NCBI GenBank assembly: GCA_029054245.1
Contig: JAIDFQ010000033.1
Span: 1 to 48,779 of the forward strand
DNA from: Lachnospiraceae bacterium
Lineage (GTDB): Bacteria; Bacillota; Clostridia; Lachnospirales; Lachnospiraceae
Length of the DNA stretch: 48,779 bases
Reading direction: 5' to 3'
In this document: piece after piece, positions 41,045-48,779 of the stretch
Position numbering within the stretch: position 1 is the first letter of the stretch
Layout: every line of letters begins with the position of its first letter
Program-made: the position numbers and the translations under genes
Notes under the pieces: model-generated
Database searches by the model: none
Told to the model about the DNA's origin: nothing
The model's input: only the letters and a program-made list of their open reading frames with translations

Positions 41045-42171
41045 ACAATTACTCCTTCCATAAAAGCCAGAAGATTTTCCTTTGAAGCCTCCAATATGTT
41101 CCAGGATGCCACTCTTCCCGCACACCTCATTTTTTCTATCAGCTTTGTCCCTTCCTTTACGGACTGCGGTCTGACCAAAGGAAGATCCTTTGCGGTATGT
41201 ACCTCCATCCCCGCATATATTTCACAATCGGAAAGCTTTATCACTGCTTCTAATTCCTTTTCCATAAAATCAGTAAGCCTGCCATCCTCCATTCCTATGA
41301 TTTGCTTCATGCTCCCTGCCATTTCACCTGCCATACCGTCAAGTTCATATTGCATCCCTGCCGGCGTATAAGTGTGCCGATAAAGCATTGGTTTCATAAA
41401 GTCCGCCGATCTGCTTAATTCGGTATAATCCTGCCCCACAAATATAGAAAGGAAGGGGGCAAATAAATCCAGTCCGACTTTCATTCCTTTTTCTCTGAAG
41501 TAATCTGCCAATGATTTTACAATATCCGTAATCAACCCCGTTCTGACATTCAGGTATTCTTCCACTTCCCGGGAGTAAAAGGTATATTTTCCATTTTTGT
41601 ATTCCTTGATACAAAAGATGGCGCCCTTCTCTGCGTCTTGTTTTATCTTCCTATAAGCTTCTTCTATATCCTTTCTTCCTACCCCTCTTTTTGCCAGTTT
41701 TTCCATACAAAAAGGACAGGTACAGGAAAACAACGCATTTCGATCAACTGCAAGCGACGGAAAACGTATCCTGTCTAGCAGGACGCCATCGAAACCAATA
41801 TCTGAAAAATGTCTTTCAAAAATTTCGATCAGGGATTTGTATGTGTTCGGATTGCTGGGACAATAAAAAGAAAATTCTTCATCCCCGTCAAACGCTGCAG
41901 ACCGAAGCGTTTTTCCATTCAAGGTTCTGACATCTTCAAAATCCCCCAGACTTTTAAATTCAGCCAAAACCTGAAACCACAGATAAAGCTCTATTCCCCT
42001 GTCTTTTGTATATGTCCTCAGCCATTTGTAGATCTGCTGCTCCAGACTCCATCCGACAATGATGCCATCTGCCCTGTTACTTTCCAGAGAATCCAATTTT
42101 TGCTGGATCTGCTGAATGGATATATTTCGTCCGGATACTCCTCCCGTATAAATTTGTATTAATTTTTTCAT
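41041..42171 (-). CDS. Uncharacterised TIM-barrel protein, DUF4015/glycosidase-like, in a sugar operon
   Basis: A 376-residue cytoplasmic protein (no signal peptide) that I do not recognise as a named family. Features of the GHL/DUF4015 putative glycosyl hydrolase barrel are visible: ADGIIVGW, RGIELYLWFQVL, FDGVLLDRIRFPS (family motif D-x-IRFP), GMKVGLDLFAPFLS, and ADFMKPMLYRHTYTPAGMQY. A Cys-rich insert FSCTCPFCMEKLAKRG resembles the CxCxxC element of several hypothetical glycosidases and may bind a metal. Charged residues Asp and Arg in LLDRIRFP and Asp in GLDLF are possible catalytic residues. It lies between the kinase and the ATPase genes, so it probably acts on the imported sugar or glycoside; the reaction is unknown. 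Confidence 0.7.
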   Translation of the reverse strand: MKKLIQIYTGGVSGRNISIQQIQQKLDSLESNRADGIIVGWSLEQQIYKWLRTYTKDRGIELYLWFQVLAEFKSLGDFEDVRTLNGKTLRSAAFDGDEEFSFYCPSNPNTYKSLIEIFERHFSDIGFDGVLLDRIRFPSLAVDRNALFSCTCPFCMEKLAKRGVGRKDIEEAYRKIKQDAEKGAIFCIKEYKNGKYTFYSREVEEYLNVRTGLITDIVKSLADYFREKGMKVGLDLFAPFLSIFVGQDYTELSRSADFMKPMLYRHTYTPAGMQYELDGMAGEMAGSMKQIIGMEDGRLTDFMEKELEAVIKLSDCEIYAGMEVHTAKDLPLVRPQSVKEGTKLIEKMRCAGRVASWNILEASKENLLAFMEGVIV

Positions 42172-42180
42172 ATTCTGCTC

Positions 42181-43161
42181 CTATAAAAGAGAACCAAGCC
42201 CCTGTTCATATTGGCTTAAATTCGTGACCATTTCATCCGTCTGCTGTCCGCTTTTTTCTGCTGCCAGAAGGATTCCTCCTCCTAAAGGAGATAACCTTGG
42301 CGGTCTTAAAACAAATCCCATCTGCCTTAAATATTTAGAAAAGGGATCAAGGATAAAGGCGCCGCAGCGGAAAATGCCTCCGCAATAAGATACCGGTGTT
42401 TTCTCCTCCATGAGACCTAATTGTCTTGCCACTCCCTTCACGGACTGTGCCAGCTCAGCTGCCGCCGATTCATAAAGTCTTGCTGCACTTTCATCCCCTG
42501 ATTTCGCTGCCTTAAGCAAAAGTTCCTGCAATGCCGCCGTCTCTTTTCTTTTGCCTCTTAGTTTCTCCTGATAAAAGCAGATGATGTCCATATCACTCAA
42601 GAATCCATACTGCTTTCGCATCTGTTCATATAGAAAGCTTCTTTCTTCCCTTAAATCCGCCTGCTTAGCAAACAGAGACAAGGTCCCAAGCCCCAGCCAG
42701 TACCCGGAACCCTCATCAGAAAAGTCTTCATGCCAGCCATTTGACCTTGCCGTCCTGCCCTTTTGATCTCTCCCCATGACAATTGCTCCTGTTCCTGCAA
42801 CAACATGTATTCCGAAATGCAATAACAAGGAACCCGCCAGCCCTATTTCTACATCATTGCAGAAATAAGCCATACACGGAAACAGCTTTGCAAGCTTTGC
42901 CGACAAATACCGGTCCATCTCTTCATACTCTCCAAAACAACTAATACCCCAGACAGCATATACAAGGTCATCAGGAGAAATGCCTGCCATTTGGACAATC
43001 GCTTCTGCACCCTCGCTTAAGATTTTGCAGACCATTTCCTTCCCCATCACAGAGAACGTACATCCTTGCGTCACGTAGCTGCATAAGACCTTTCCCAGCT
43101 GGTCAGTTATCAAGTATGCGGTTTTACTACCGCCTCCATCTACGCTGAGATAATATCCCAT
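42181..43161 (-). CDS. BadF/BadG-family N-acetylhexosamine kinase-like ATPase
   Basis: A 326-residue ASKHA-fold protein: YLSVDGGGSKTAYLITDQLG (phosphate 1), LHFGIHVVAGTGAIVMGRDQ, NGWHEDFSDEGSGYWLGLGT (adenosine and sugar-binding region) and VSYCGGIFRCGAFI. Relatives phosphorylate N-acetylglucosamine or N-acetylgalactosamine. The start at 43161 has AGGAG 8 nt upstream, while the frame is open to 43224. It is the first gene of the sugar operon, 9 bp before the TIM-barrel gene, fitting phosphorylation of the imported sugar. Confidence 0.85.
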   Translation of the reverse strand: MGYYLSVDGGGSKTAYLITDQLGKVLCSYVTQGCTFSVMGKEMVCKILSEGAEAIVQMAGISPDDLVYAVWGISCFGEYEEMDRYLSAKLAKLFPCMAYFCNDVEIGLAGSLLLHFGIHVVAGTGAIVMGRDQKGRTARSNGWHEDFSDEGSGYWLGLGTLSLFAKQADLREERSFLYEQMRKQYGFLSDMDIICFYQEKLRGKRKETAALQELLLKAAKSGDESAARLYESAAAELAQSVKGVARQLGLMEEKTPVSYCGGIFRCGAFILDPFSKYLRQMGFVLRPPRLSPLGGGILLAAEKSGQQTDEMVTNLSQYEQGLGSLL

Positions 43162-43296
43162 AAGAAGTACTCCTGCCTCCTTTCCTGCTTTCATCTTTCC
43201 TTTGTTGTAGGTGCATCTTATCATTCTTGTGCGAAACTTTCAATTATATTTGCACATTATCGCCCAATTTTATGAGTTGACTGTGTATTGCATCCG

Positions 43297-43316
43297 TACC
43301 ACTTGTAAAAGTGGTA
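43297..43316. promoter_or_regulatory. Palindromic candidate operator for the GntR/UTRA regulator
   Basis: TACCACTT (43297-43304) and AAGTGGTA (43309-43316) form a perfect dyad around GTAA in the intergenic region between the sugar operon and the divergent regulator gene. Its form (8-bp arms, 20 bp total) suits a GntR/HutC dimer. I did not find a clean pair of -35/-10 boxes for the operon beside it; apart from this dyad and AT-rich sequence I see nothing else in 43225-43525. Confidence 0.6.
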
Positions 43317-43537
43317 TGCTTTTTAAATTTTCATATATTATTTGACAATTTATGTTACATAAACCACCCCTGCATCAGCAGGACAAACACAAACCAAGCA
43401 GCAAAAAAGCAGCAATCCTGTTACGTATATATTTTCCTGATGCACCAATACTATTTACAGTCAAGGTAAAAAATTGTAAAATAAAAAACAGGTTTACTAC
43501 TGGTACTTAATTATAAAAATTACTTATGGAGAAAAAA

Positions 43538-44266
43538 ATGCGTTCGTCTTCTTTATATCTGGAAATATCAGAAAAGATTATAGAGGCAATACAAAGCGGT
43601 GAATATCCTGAAAATTCCCCGCTTCCCTCAGAACGGGCTTTGAGTGAAAAATACCATGTCAGCCGTTCAACAATCAGAGAGGCACTGGGAAAATTAAAAA
43701 ATGATTATATTATCTACACCATTCATGGCAATGGGTCCTATGTCAAACCCCAAGTCTTCAATCAGCCGCTGACCAAATTCTATTCCTTCACGGATGAATT
43801 AAAAAACAGCAATATCTTAATTCATAACACGGTCATCGACTGCCATGTGGTCGAGAATCAGCAGGATTTAAATGATAAGTTCCATTTGACAGGTCCAAAT
43901 GCATTTCACAAAATAACAAGACTCCGCTCCGCCAGAGATTATCCTCTTATGATTGAAACGACTTACCTGCCGCGAAACCGGTTTTTCAAAATAAATTCTG
44001 ATATTCTGGAAAAATATTCTCTATATCAATATTTAGAGCAGAAGTATGATTTTCATGTCACCAGGGCAACGGAGCATTTCCGCCCCATCATCCCTTCGGC
44101 ATTTGAACGAGAACATCTCCAGATTTCCTCCTCCACACCATGCATGCTGTTAGAGCGGTTAAGCTATGAGGAGGACCAATTAATCGAATATACCCAGTCC
44201 GTCATACGAGGAGATAAATATACCTTCTCTGTTGATTTATGCTTTGATCAGCCAAGCAAAGCATAA
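43538..44266 (+). CDS. GntR/HutC-family regulator with UTRA domain
   Basis: A 242-residue regulator. The N-terminal winged helix (EIIEAIQSGEY region; NSPLPSERALSEKYHVSRST, IREALGKLKN) is followed by a UTRA effector domain (PNAFHKITRLRSARDYPLMI, ETTYLPRNRFF, CMLLERLSYEEDQLIEYTQS, VIRGDKYTFSVDL). ATG 43538 is preferred because TGGAG lies 6 nt upstream; ATG 43526 is possible. It is divergent from the amino-sugar operon and should control it in response to a phosphorylated sugar, as NagR/DasR-type proteins do. Confidence 0.9.
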   Translation: MRSSSLYLEISEKIIEAIQSGEYPENSPLPSERALSEKYHVSRSTIREALGKLKNDYIIYTIHGNGSYVKPQVFNQPLTKFYSFTDELKNSNILIHNTVIDCHVVENQQDLNDKFHLTGPNAFHKITRLRSARDYPLMIETTYLPRNRFFKINSDILEKYSLYQYLEQKYDFHVTRATEHFRPIIPSAFEREHLQISSSTPCMLLERLSYEEDQLIEYTQSVIRGDKYTFSVDLCFDQPSKA

Positions 44267-44323
44267 ATGACGGTCAGCCGTTTAAGGGACGACGTCAAAA
44301 TTGCTACAGGGACTTTTGTTTCA

Positions 44324-44352
44324 TTGACAATATTTACTAAAATTACTATAAT
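44324..44352 (+). promoter_or_regulatory. Consensus promoter of the HD-GYP gene
   Basis: TTGACA (44324-44329), 17-nt spacer, TATAAT (44347-44352), about 50 bp before the start codon. Confidence 0.85.
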
Positions 44353-44403
44353 AAATTAAAGTAATGAAATACTTCTAAAATAAGTAAATATTGGGGGATG
44401 CAC

Positions 44404-45474
44404 ATGAGACGAATCAAGACTTCTGAACTCGTTCCCGGCATGATAACTGCCGAGGATGTCTATACTTACAACAACCAGCTTATCCTTCCGAAAGGTCTTA
44501 TCTTAAATGACCGGACGATTACCAAGCTTGCCTACTACTCTATCTTCTATGTCAAGGTGGAGGACAGCCCTGAACATGCGCCTGCCCACATTCCTTTTGA
44601 ATCCACTTATGCCGAACGCCTTAAGAAAAATCCTGAATTCAAAAAATTCCGCAAGGATTTTGAGGCTGATGTTGACAACTTCAAATCGGTTATTAATGAT
44701 GTGATTGAAAAGGGGGCTCCACTGAATGTAGACGAACTTATGGATCATACACTGAATATCTTGGATTTAGGCACCACCACAAACCTGTTTGATATCCTTC
44801 ATAACATGCGCGACTATGACGATGCAACCTACGCTCACAGCATGAATGTGGCTCTTATATGCAATGTCTTTGCAAGATGGATGCGTATGAATGATGATGA
44901 AATTCGTCTGGCTACTATGAGCGGTCTGCTTCACGATATAGGAAAGACGCAGATTCCCGATACCATCATCAAAAAGCCCGGCAAGCTCACCGATGACGAA
45001 TATGATCTCGTCAAGACTCATCCGCAGGAAGGATATCGCATTTTACAGAATACTTCCCTAAGTCAAGAGGTTTTAAACGCTGTCTTGATGCACCATGAAC
45101 GTTGTGATGGCACTGGCTACCCTTACGGACTGACCGGCGAGCGGATAGGTATTTATGCCAAAATGGTATGCATTGCAGATGTCTATGATGCCATGACCAG
45201 TGCCCGTATTTACCGCGGACCTTTGTGTCCCTTCAAGGCAATCGCATTATTTGAAAGCGAAGGGCTGCAGAGATATGATCCCGGTCTGATCATGACCTTC
45301 CTTGAAAACGTTGTCAATACCTATCTACTCAACAGTGTCCGCTTAAGCAACGGACTTATCGGAAAGATTGTATTTGTTCACAGGGAAAAACTTTCCGCAC
45401 CTACCATCCAGACAGAACACGGATTTCTTGATTTGAGTATTCATCCCGACATAGCAATAGAAGCTCTGGTTTAA
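44404..45474 (+). CDS. HD-GYP domain phosphodiesterase
   Basis: A 356-residue soluble protein. The N-terminal part (RRIKTSELVPGMITAEDVYT, about 1-100) resembles the DUF3391-like lead of HD-GYP proteins. The catalytic domain (about 125-300) carries THSMNVAL-type H, LLHDIGK (HD), HHERCDGTGYPYGLTGERIG (GYP motif) and IADVYDAMTSARIYR. All metal-binding residues I can identify are present, so cyclic di-GMP hydrolysis is likely. The ribosome binding site GGGGG precedes ATG 44404; ATG 44398 is an alternative. Its last codons lie inside a 34-bp palindrome that also acts as terminator. Confidence 0.9.
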   Translation: MRRIKTSELVPGMITAEDVYTYNNQLILPKGLILNDRTITKLAYYSIFYVKVEDSPEHAPAHIPFESTYAERLKKNPEFKKFRKDFEADVDNFKSVINDVIEKGAPLNVDELMDHTLNILDLGTTTNLFDILHNMRDYDDATYAHSMNVALICNVFARWMRMNDDEIRLATMSGLLHDIGKTQIPDTIIKKPGKLTDDEYDLVKTHPQEGYRILQNTSLSQEVLNAVLMHHERCDGTGYPYGLTGERIGIYAKMVCIADVYDAMTSARIYRGPLCPFKAIALFESEGLQRYDPGLIMTFLENVVNTYLLNSVRLSNGLIGKIVFVHREKLSAPTIQTEHGFLDLSIHPDIAIEALV

Positions 45475-45489
45475 ACCAGAGCTTCTATT
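45456..45489. terminator. 34-bp perfect palindrome at the HD-GYP stop, bidirectional terminator
   Basis: Positions 45456-45472 (AATAGAAGCTCTGGTTT) are exactly complementary to 45473-45489. The palindrome has no loop spacer, and the TAA stop codon is at its centre (45472-45474). It sits between the convergent HD-GYP and murA genes and can serve both. Confidence 0.75.
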
Positions 45490-45520
45490 ATCATATGAAT
45501 GAAATTTATTATAGCCTACC

Positions 45521-46813
45521 TCAGCCTGTCTTTAGGCGGAACTTTTGCAGTTCTCTTTCTGAATTGACCTTTTCAATCTGTGCACCAAGATTATGCAGTT
45601 TAATATGAAAGTCTTCATAACCTCTCTCAATGAACTTAATATCATCTATGACCGTCGTGCCTTCTGCCGCAAGCCCCGCGATCACCAATGCTGCGCCTGC
45701 CCTTAAATCCGGTGCGCTGATGCTTGCGCCAGTATACTTTGTCACACCGTCAATGATGGCGGTGTTTCCTTCTACCTTAATGCTTGCACCCATTCTTGTA
45801 AGTTCATCTACGTATTTAAAGCGATTTTCAAATATACTCTCAGTAACGATACTGGTTCCTCTTGATAATCCAAGAGCAACCGTGATCTGAGGCTGCATAT
45901 CTGTAGGAAATCCTGGATAAGGAAGGGTCTTTACATGGGTATGGGATAAGGGCTTTGCTGCCACCACTCTCACCGCATCATCCGACTCTTCCACCTCACA
46001 CCCAATTTCAGTCAGCTTGGCGCTGATGGACTCTAAATGCTTAGGAATCACATTTTTGACCGTCACATCGCCTTTTGTCACTGCCGCTGCAAACATAAAT
46101 GTACCCGCTTCAATCTGATCGGGAATGATTGCATACTCTGTTCCGTGAAGCCTGGGCACTCCCTTGATTCTGATAACGTCCGTGCCTGCGCCTTTGATTA
46201 CAGCCCCCATGCTGTTCAAAAAGTTCGCTACATCCACCACATGAGGTTCCTTTGCCGCATTTTCAATGATGGTCTGTCCCTCTGCCATGACTGCTGCCAT
46301 CATCACATCAATGGTTGCCCCTACCGTCACCACGTCCATATAAATATGACTGCCGCGGAGCCTTTCTGCCTCGGCTATAATCAGTCCATGTTCAATCCTT
46401 ACATCCGCGCCTAATGCCCGGAATCCTTTGATATGCTGATCAATCGGACGCAGCCCAATGTTGCATCCGCCAGGCAGTGTTACCTGCGCTTTCCTATACT
46501 TTCCCAGCAAAGCGCCCAAAAGATAATAAGAAGCCCGTATCTTCTTAATAAAGTCATCCTCAATGACCTGATCCACAATGGATTTTCCAGATATCCTCAC
46601 CGTATGTCTGTCAATGTGTTCCACAATACCGCCAATGCTCTCAATCGCCTGCATCATGACATTCGTGTCCCGGACATCTGGTACGTTCTCTATCAATACG
46701 CTTTCATCCGTCATAATGGAAGCTGCCAGGATTGCAAGCGCCGCATTCTTTGCACCGCCTATTTCTACTTCTCCCACCAGCGGATTACCGCCTTTTATTG
46801 CATACTGCTCCAT
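45521..46813 (-). CDS. murA: UDP-N-acetylglucosamine 1-carboxyvinyltransferase
   Basis: First committed step of peptidoglycan synthesis: adds enolpyruvate to UDP-GlcNAc. EPSP-synthase fold in two halves, with GGAKNAALAILAASIM at the N-terminus, the active-site loop TLPGGCNIGLRPIDQHIKGF (Cys present, so fosfomycin-sensitive type), and YPGFPTDMQPQITVALGLSR. Length 430 is slightly above the usual 419. Convergent with the HD-GYP gene and followed in sequence by the M23 peptidase gene on the same strand. Confidence 0.96.
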   Translation of the reverse strand: MEQYAIKGGNPLVGEVEIGGAKNAALAILAASIMTDESVLIENVPDVRDTNVMMQAIESIGGIVEHIDRHTVRISGKSIVDQVIEDDFIKKIRASYYLLGALLGKYRKAQVTLPGGCNIGLRPIDQHIKGFRALGADVRIEHGLIIAEAERLRGSHIYMDVVTVGATIDVMMAAVMAEGQTIIENAAKEPHVVDVANFLNSMGAVIKGAGTDVIRIKGVPRLHGTEYAIIPDQIEAGTFMFAAAVTKGDVTVKNVIPKHLESISAKLTEIGCEVEESDDAVRVVAAKPLSHTHVKTLPYPGFPTDMQPQITVALGLSRGTSIVTESIFENRFKYVDELTRMGASIKVEGNTAIIDGVTKYTGASISAPDLRAGAALVIAGLAAEGTTVIDDIKFIERGYEDFHIKLHNLGAQIEKVNSERELQKFRLKTG

Positions 46814-46935
46814 AGTATACCTCTATATATTCAAAATCGAATTTTCTAAAAACATATTTATCATTATTCCATCAAGTAATCTCTTCTCGCTAACGTACAT
46901 TATATCATATTGTAATTATTTGTAAACATCAAACA

Positions 46936-48513
46936 TCAGTTCAGATATTGAAGCGGGTTCACCTGTGACCCATTAATCAGTATTTCAAAATGCAGGTGAG
47001 GCCCCGTACTGACGCCTGTATTTCCGCTGAGAGCGATCTTTTGTCCCTGTGAAACAGTCTGTCCGGCAGATACTAATACTTTGCTTAAATGCCCGTATCT
47101 TGTCTGTCTTCCGTCTGGATGATTGATATAGACTACATAGCCATATCCACTTCCCCAGCCGGCTCTTGCAACCGTACCGCCGCAGGATGCATATACTGCC
47201 GTTCCCGTAGGCGTAGCCCAGTCAACCCCTTTGTGATAAGTGCTTGCGCCCTTTGTGGGCCTGCTTCGGCGTCCAAAGCTGGAAGATAACCGTCCGCCGG
47301 AAATCGGCTTGATATAAGTAGGAGGTATCTTCGTTCCGCGCTCAACGATCTTTGGCACTGCCTCATAAGTAACCTCTTCCTTAATGATCTCCGTTGCTGT
47401 CTGTTTATCATTTTCAAACGTAACCACCGCAATGACTCTCCTGTGACCAGCCGAAGGCTCCTGCAGCGTTTTCGTTTCCGTCGTATACCAGTCATCATTA
47501 TCTATATAAATGACATCTTCCTCATAGTCCTCTTCGTAATACATTTCCTCTTGGCGCACCACTGCCAGCTTCGGTTCCGGCACTGTAATAATCAGCTCGT
47601 CCCCAACCCTGATCATGGAATTTTCATCTTCAAGAGAATCATTCATCTCAATCAGCTTGTCTATGGGAATATTGGTTTTGATGGCAATCTCAGAAAGGGT
47701 ATCCCCCGATACCACCTCATATACATCACTCTTTTCTTCATCCTGCGTCACTTCCCGAATTGCCGCATTCAAATCCGTCAAATCCTCTTCTTTCAGGTAA
47801 GCCTCAACTACTTCAACGTTATCTCCATATTCCATAGAAATCAGACCAAGATCATAATCCTCAAAATCCTTTTCTCTTGCCGGCTCCACTTCCTCAAAGA
47901 CCTGCGTCAATTCCGCATGAATGCCTGCCTCCATCTGCATGACCTCCTGCGCTTCTTCCACTGCCTCCTCTTGCGTCCTGATGTTAGTCGTAAGAACGGA
48001 CAGCTCCCTTGCAGGATCAAGGAGCAGTTCCACCTGATATCTTCCCTCGCTGTCATATTTATCAAGCGCCGCCTGTAAAAGATCATTTACCCCATCCTGG
48101 CTGGATAAATTCACCATATACTCATTGATTTTGACAACATAGGATCTGTGCAGGGTTTGCTCCACATCATCAGCAAGAACCTGGCGCATCCTCTCTACCA
48201 TCTGATCAGGATCATCTGTTTTTCCAAAAAGCACCTCGCTTCCGATCGTTTCCAGATTGCTTTCCACCAGTACCAGTTCCCCGCTTCCCGATGCAAGCAT
48301 TCTTCTCGCTTCCACAACATACCGTTCCGCTTCCAATGGCTCTGAAACCCTTCCAATCTCTTGATTGTTCAAAATCACTGTAAAGATATTATTACCCGTT
48401 TTTTCAAAGGGTACAAACGAAGGCAGAAAAAATATACTGACAAAAACTGCCAGTACTGCAATTTTAATTCCTCTCACATTTACTTTTTTATAATGTCTCG
48501 TCACTCGTTTCAT
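46936..48513 (-). CDS. LysM-G5-M23 peptidoglycan endopeptidase
   Basis: A 525-residue exported protein: an N-terminal membrane helix or uncleaved signal (about 14-34), a central alpha/beta region, a LysM domain (about 265-315, YEVVSGDTLSEIAIKTNIPI), a G5-like segment (RRVIAVVTFENDKQTATEII, about 340-395) and a C-terminal M23 domain (about 400-525). Zinc ligands are visible in YHKGVDWATP (H, D) and in GPHLHFEI (HxH). It cuts peptide cross-links in the wall. Shared strand with murA suggests co-function in cell wall growth. Confidence 0.9.
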   Translation of the reverse strand: MKRVTRHYKKVNVRGIKIAVLAVFVSIFFLPSFVPFEKTGNNIFTVILNNQEIGRVSEPLEAERYVVEARRMLASGSGELVLVESNLETIGSEVLFGKTDDPDQMVERMRQVLADDVEQTLHRSYVVKINEYMVNLSSQDGVNDLLQAALDKYDSEGRYQVELLLDPARELSVLTTNIRTQEEAVEEAQEVMQMEAGIHAELTQVFEEVEPAREKDFEDYDLGLISMEYGDNVEVVEAYLKEEDLTDLNAAIREVTQDEEKSDVYEVVSGDTLSEIAIKTNIPIDKLIEMNDSLEDENSMIRVGDELIITVPEPKLAVVRQEEMYYEEDYEEDVIYIDNDDWYTTETKTLQEPSAGHRRVIAVVTFENDKQTATEIIKEEVTYEAVPKIVERGTKIPPTYIKPISGGRLSSSFGRRSRPTKGASTYHKGVDWATPTGTAVYASCGGTVARAGWGSGYGYVVYINHPDGRQTRYGHLSKVLVSAGQTVSQGQKIALSGNTGVSTGPHLHFEILINGSQVNPLQYLN

Positions 48514-48575
48514 CTATATATCCTCTGTATATAACAGACCATGTCTGCAATATCTTGTATGTTATATGATATCCG

Positions 48576-48628
48576 CAAGCAGCCATTTGTCTCGTTGCCC
48601 GCGGGAATAAAATTGAAAATGCTGCTTG
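48576..48628 (-). promoter_or_regulatory. Inverted repeat in the leader of the M23 peptidase gene
   Basis: CAAGCAGC (48576-48583) pairs with GCTGCTTG (48621-48628), with CCCGCGGG inside the loop. It could be a leader structure or a protein site. It does not match a known riboswitch, including ydaO-type, by eye. Confidence 0.3.
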
Positions 48629-48739
48629 TATAAATTACAATTAGATTTATTCTAGCAGTTATCAATTTAGTTGTAAAGGGTATGTTATTTCCAAATATTC
48701 TGATAAAACCTGTCTTTCGGAGTTGAAGTAAAAAAGTAG

Positions 48740-48777
48740 TGCTAAGCCATAGATCAGAATCTATGACTTAGCATTTT
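48740..48777 (+). terminator. Terminator-like hairpin at the right end of the window
   Basis: TGCTAAG-C-CATAGAT (48740-48754) pairs with ATCTATG-A-CTTAGCA (48759-48773), followed by TTTT. It belongs to a gene outside or at the edge of the window. Confidence 0.6.
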
Positions 48778-48779
48778 AT

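Noticed and set aside
43526-43537. Upstream ATG as start of the GntR regulator
   Set aside because: It has no ribosome binding site, and its own codons contain the TGGAG that serves the next ATG at 43538.
48514-48640. ydaO/c-di-AMP riboswitch before the M23 peptidase gene
   Set aside because: The conserved core blocks of that riboswitch could not be found and the stretch is too short.
1-48779. CRISPR arrays, rRNA and tRNA genes, insertion sequences with transposase
   Set aside because: No regularly spaced repeats, no rRNA-like segments, no cloverleaf with a convincing TpsiC arm and no transposase or integrase frame were seen on either strand.

Overview
The window looks like a chromosome segment of a gut-type Lachnospiraceae (Clostridium cluster XIVa) Firmicute. 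The evidence is moderate GC, strong AGGAGG ribosome binding sites, gene orders such as dnaE-pfkA and dusB-hypothetical-greA-lysS, an S-box riboswitch on metK, and Tn916/Tn1549-type mobile-element debris. Genus cannot be fixed from the sequence alone. Most genes lie on the minus strand; plus-strand genes mark islands or divergent regulators.

Layout. (1) 1-10.1 kb is a decayed integrative or mobilizable element. It holds small accessory regulators, a truncated OmpR-type regulator, a YdcF-like membrane protein and an intact response regulator / histidine kinase / ABC ATPase / FtsX permease module (2480-7365). It also holds a tiny HTH gene whose promoter is a 26-bp palindrome, a mobC-relaxase remnant collapsed by deletion, a candidate type I toxin-antitoxin locus (8651-9010), and TnpW plus a broken DUF6075/YodL-type gene. 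(2) 10.1-24.7 kb is housekeeping: lysS, greA, an unknown protein, dusB, a DUF6145-type gene, argF, an SPFH/NfeD pair, an SH3-SleB cell-wall hydrolase, proC, an rRNA methyltransferase, pfkA and dnaE. (3) 24.8-27.5 kb is a BlaI/BlaR1-like pair whose sensor has an unusual ectodomain. (4) 27.5-30.25 kb is an AT-rich, plus-strand island: a 4Fe-4S QueG-like protein, then a MarR / FMN-binding / flavodoxin operon with a clear operator, then the tail of an Abi_2-like gene. (5) 30.3-34.9 kb holds metK with its SAM-I riboswitch, a DJ-1/PfpI protein, an ECF sigma / DUF4179 anti-sigma pair and a frameshifted lipoprotein. (6) 34.9-44.3 kb is an amino-sugar uptake and catabolism operon: BadF-type kinase, DUF4015-like TIM-barrel protein, RbsABC-type transporter, AgaS isomerase/deaminase and GatZ/KbaZ aldolase subunit. 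A GntR/UTRA regulator is divergent from it. (7) 44.4-48.5 kb holds an HD-GYP phosphodiesterase, murA and a LysM-M23 endopeptidase.

How the genes work together. The sugar operon would import a (probably N-acetylgalactosamine-type) sugar or glycoside, possibly cleave it inside the cell, phosphorylate it, isomerise or deaminate it, and pass tagatose phosphates to aldolase. No deacetylase, tagatose-6-P kinase or catalytic aldolase subunit is present in the window. The best candidates for something new are the uncharacterised TIM-barrel protein in this operon (41041-42171), the type I toxin-antitoxin locus, the BlaR1-like receptor with a helical-repeat ectodomain, and the MarR-controlled flavin redox cassette. 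All product calls rest on reading motifs by eye; no database search was run.
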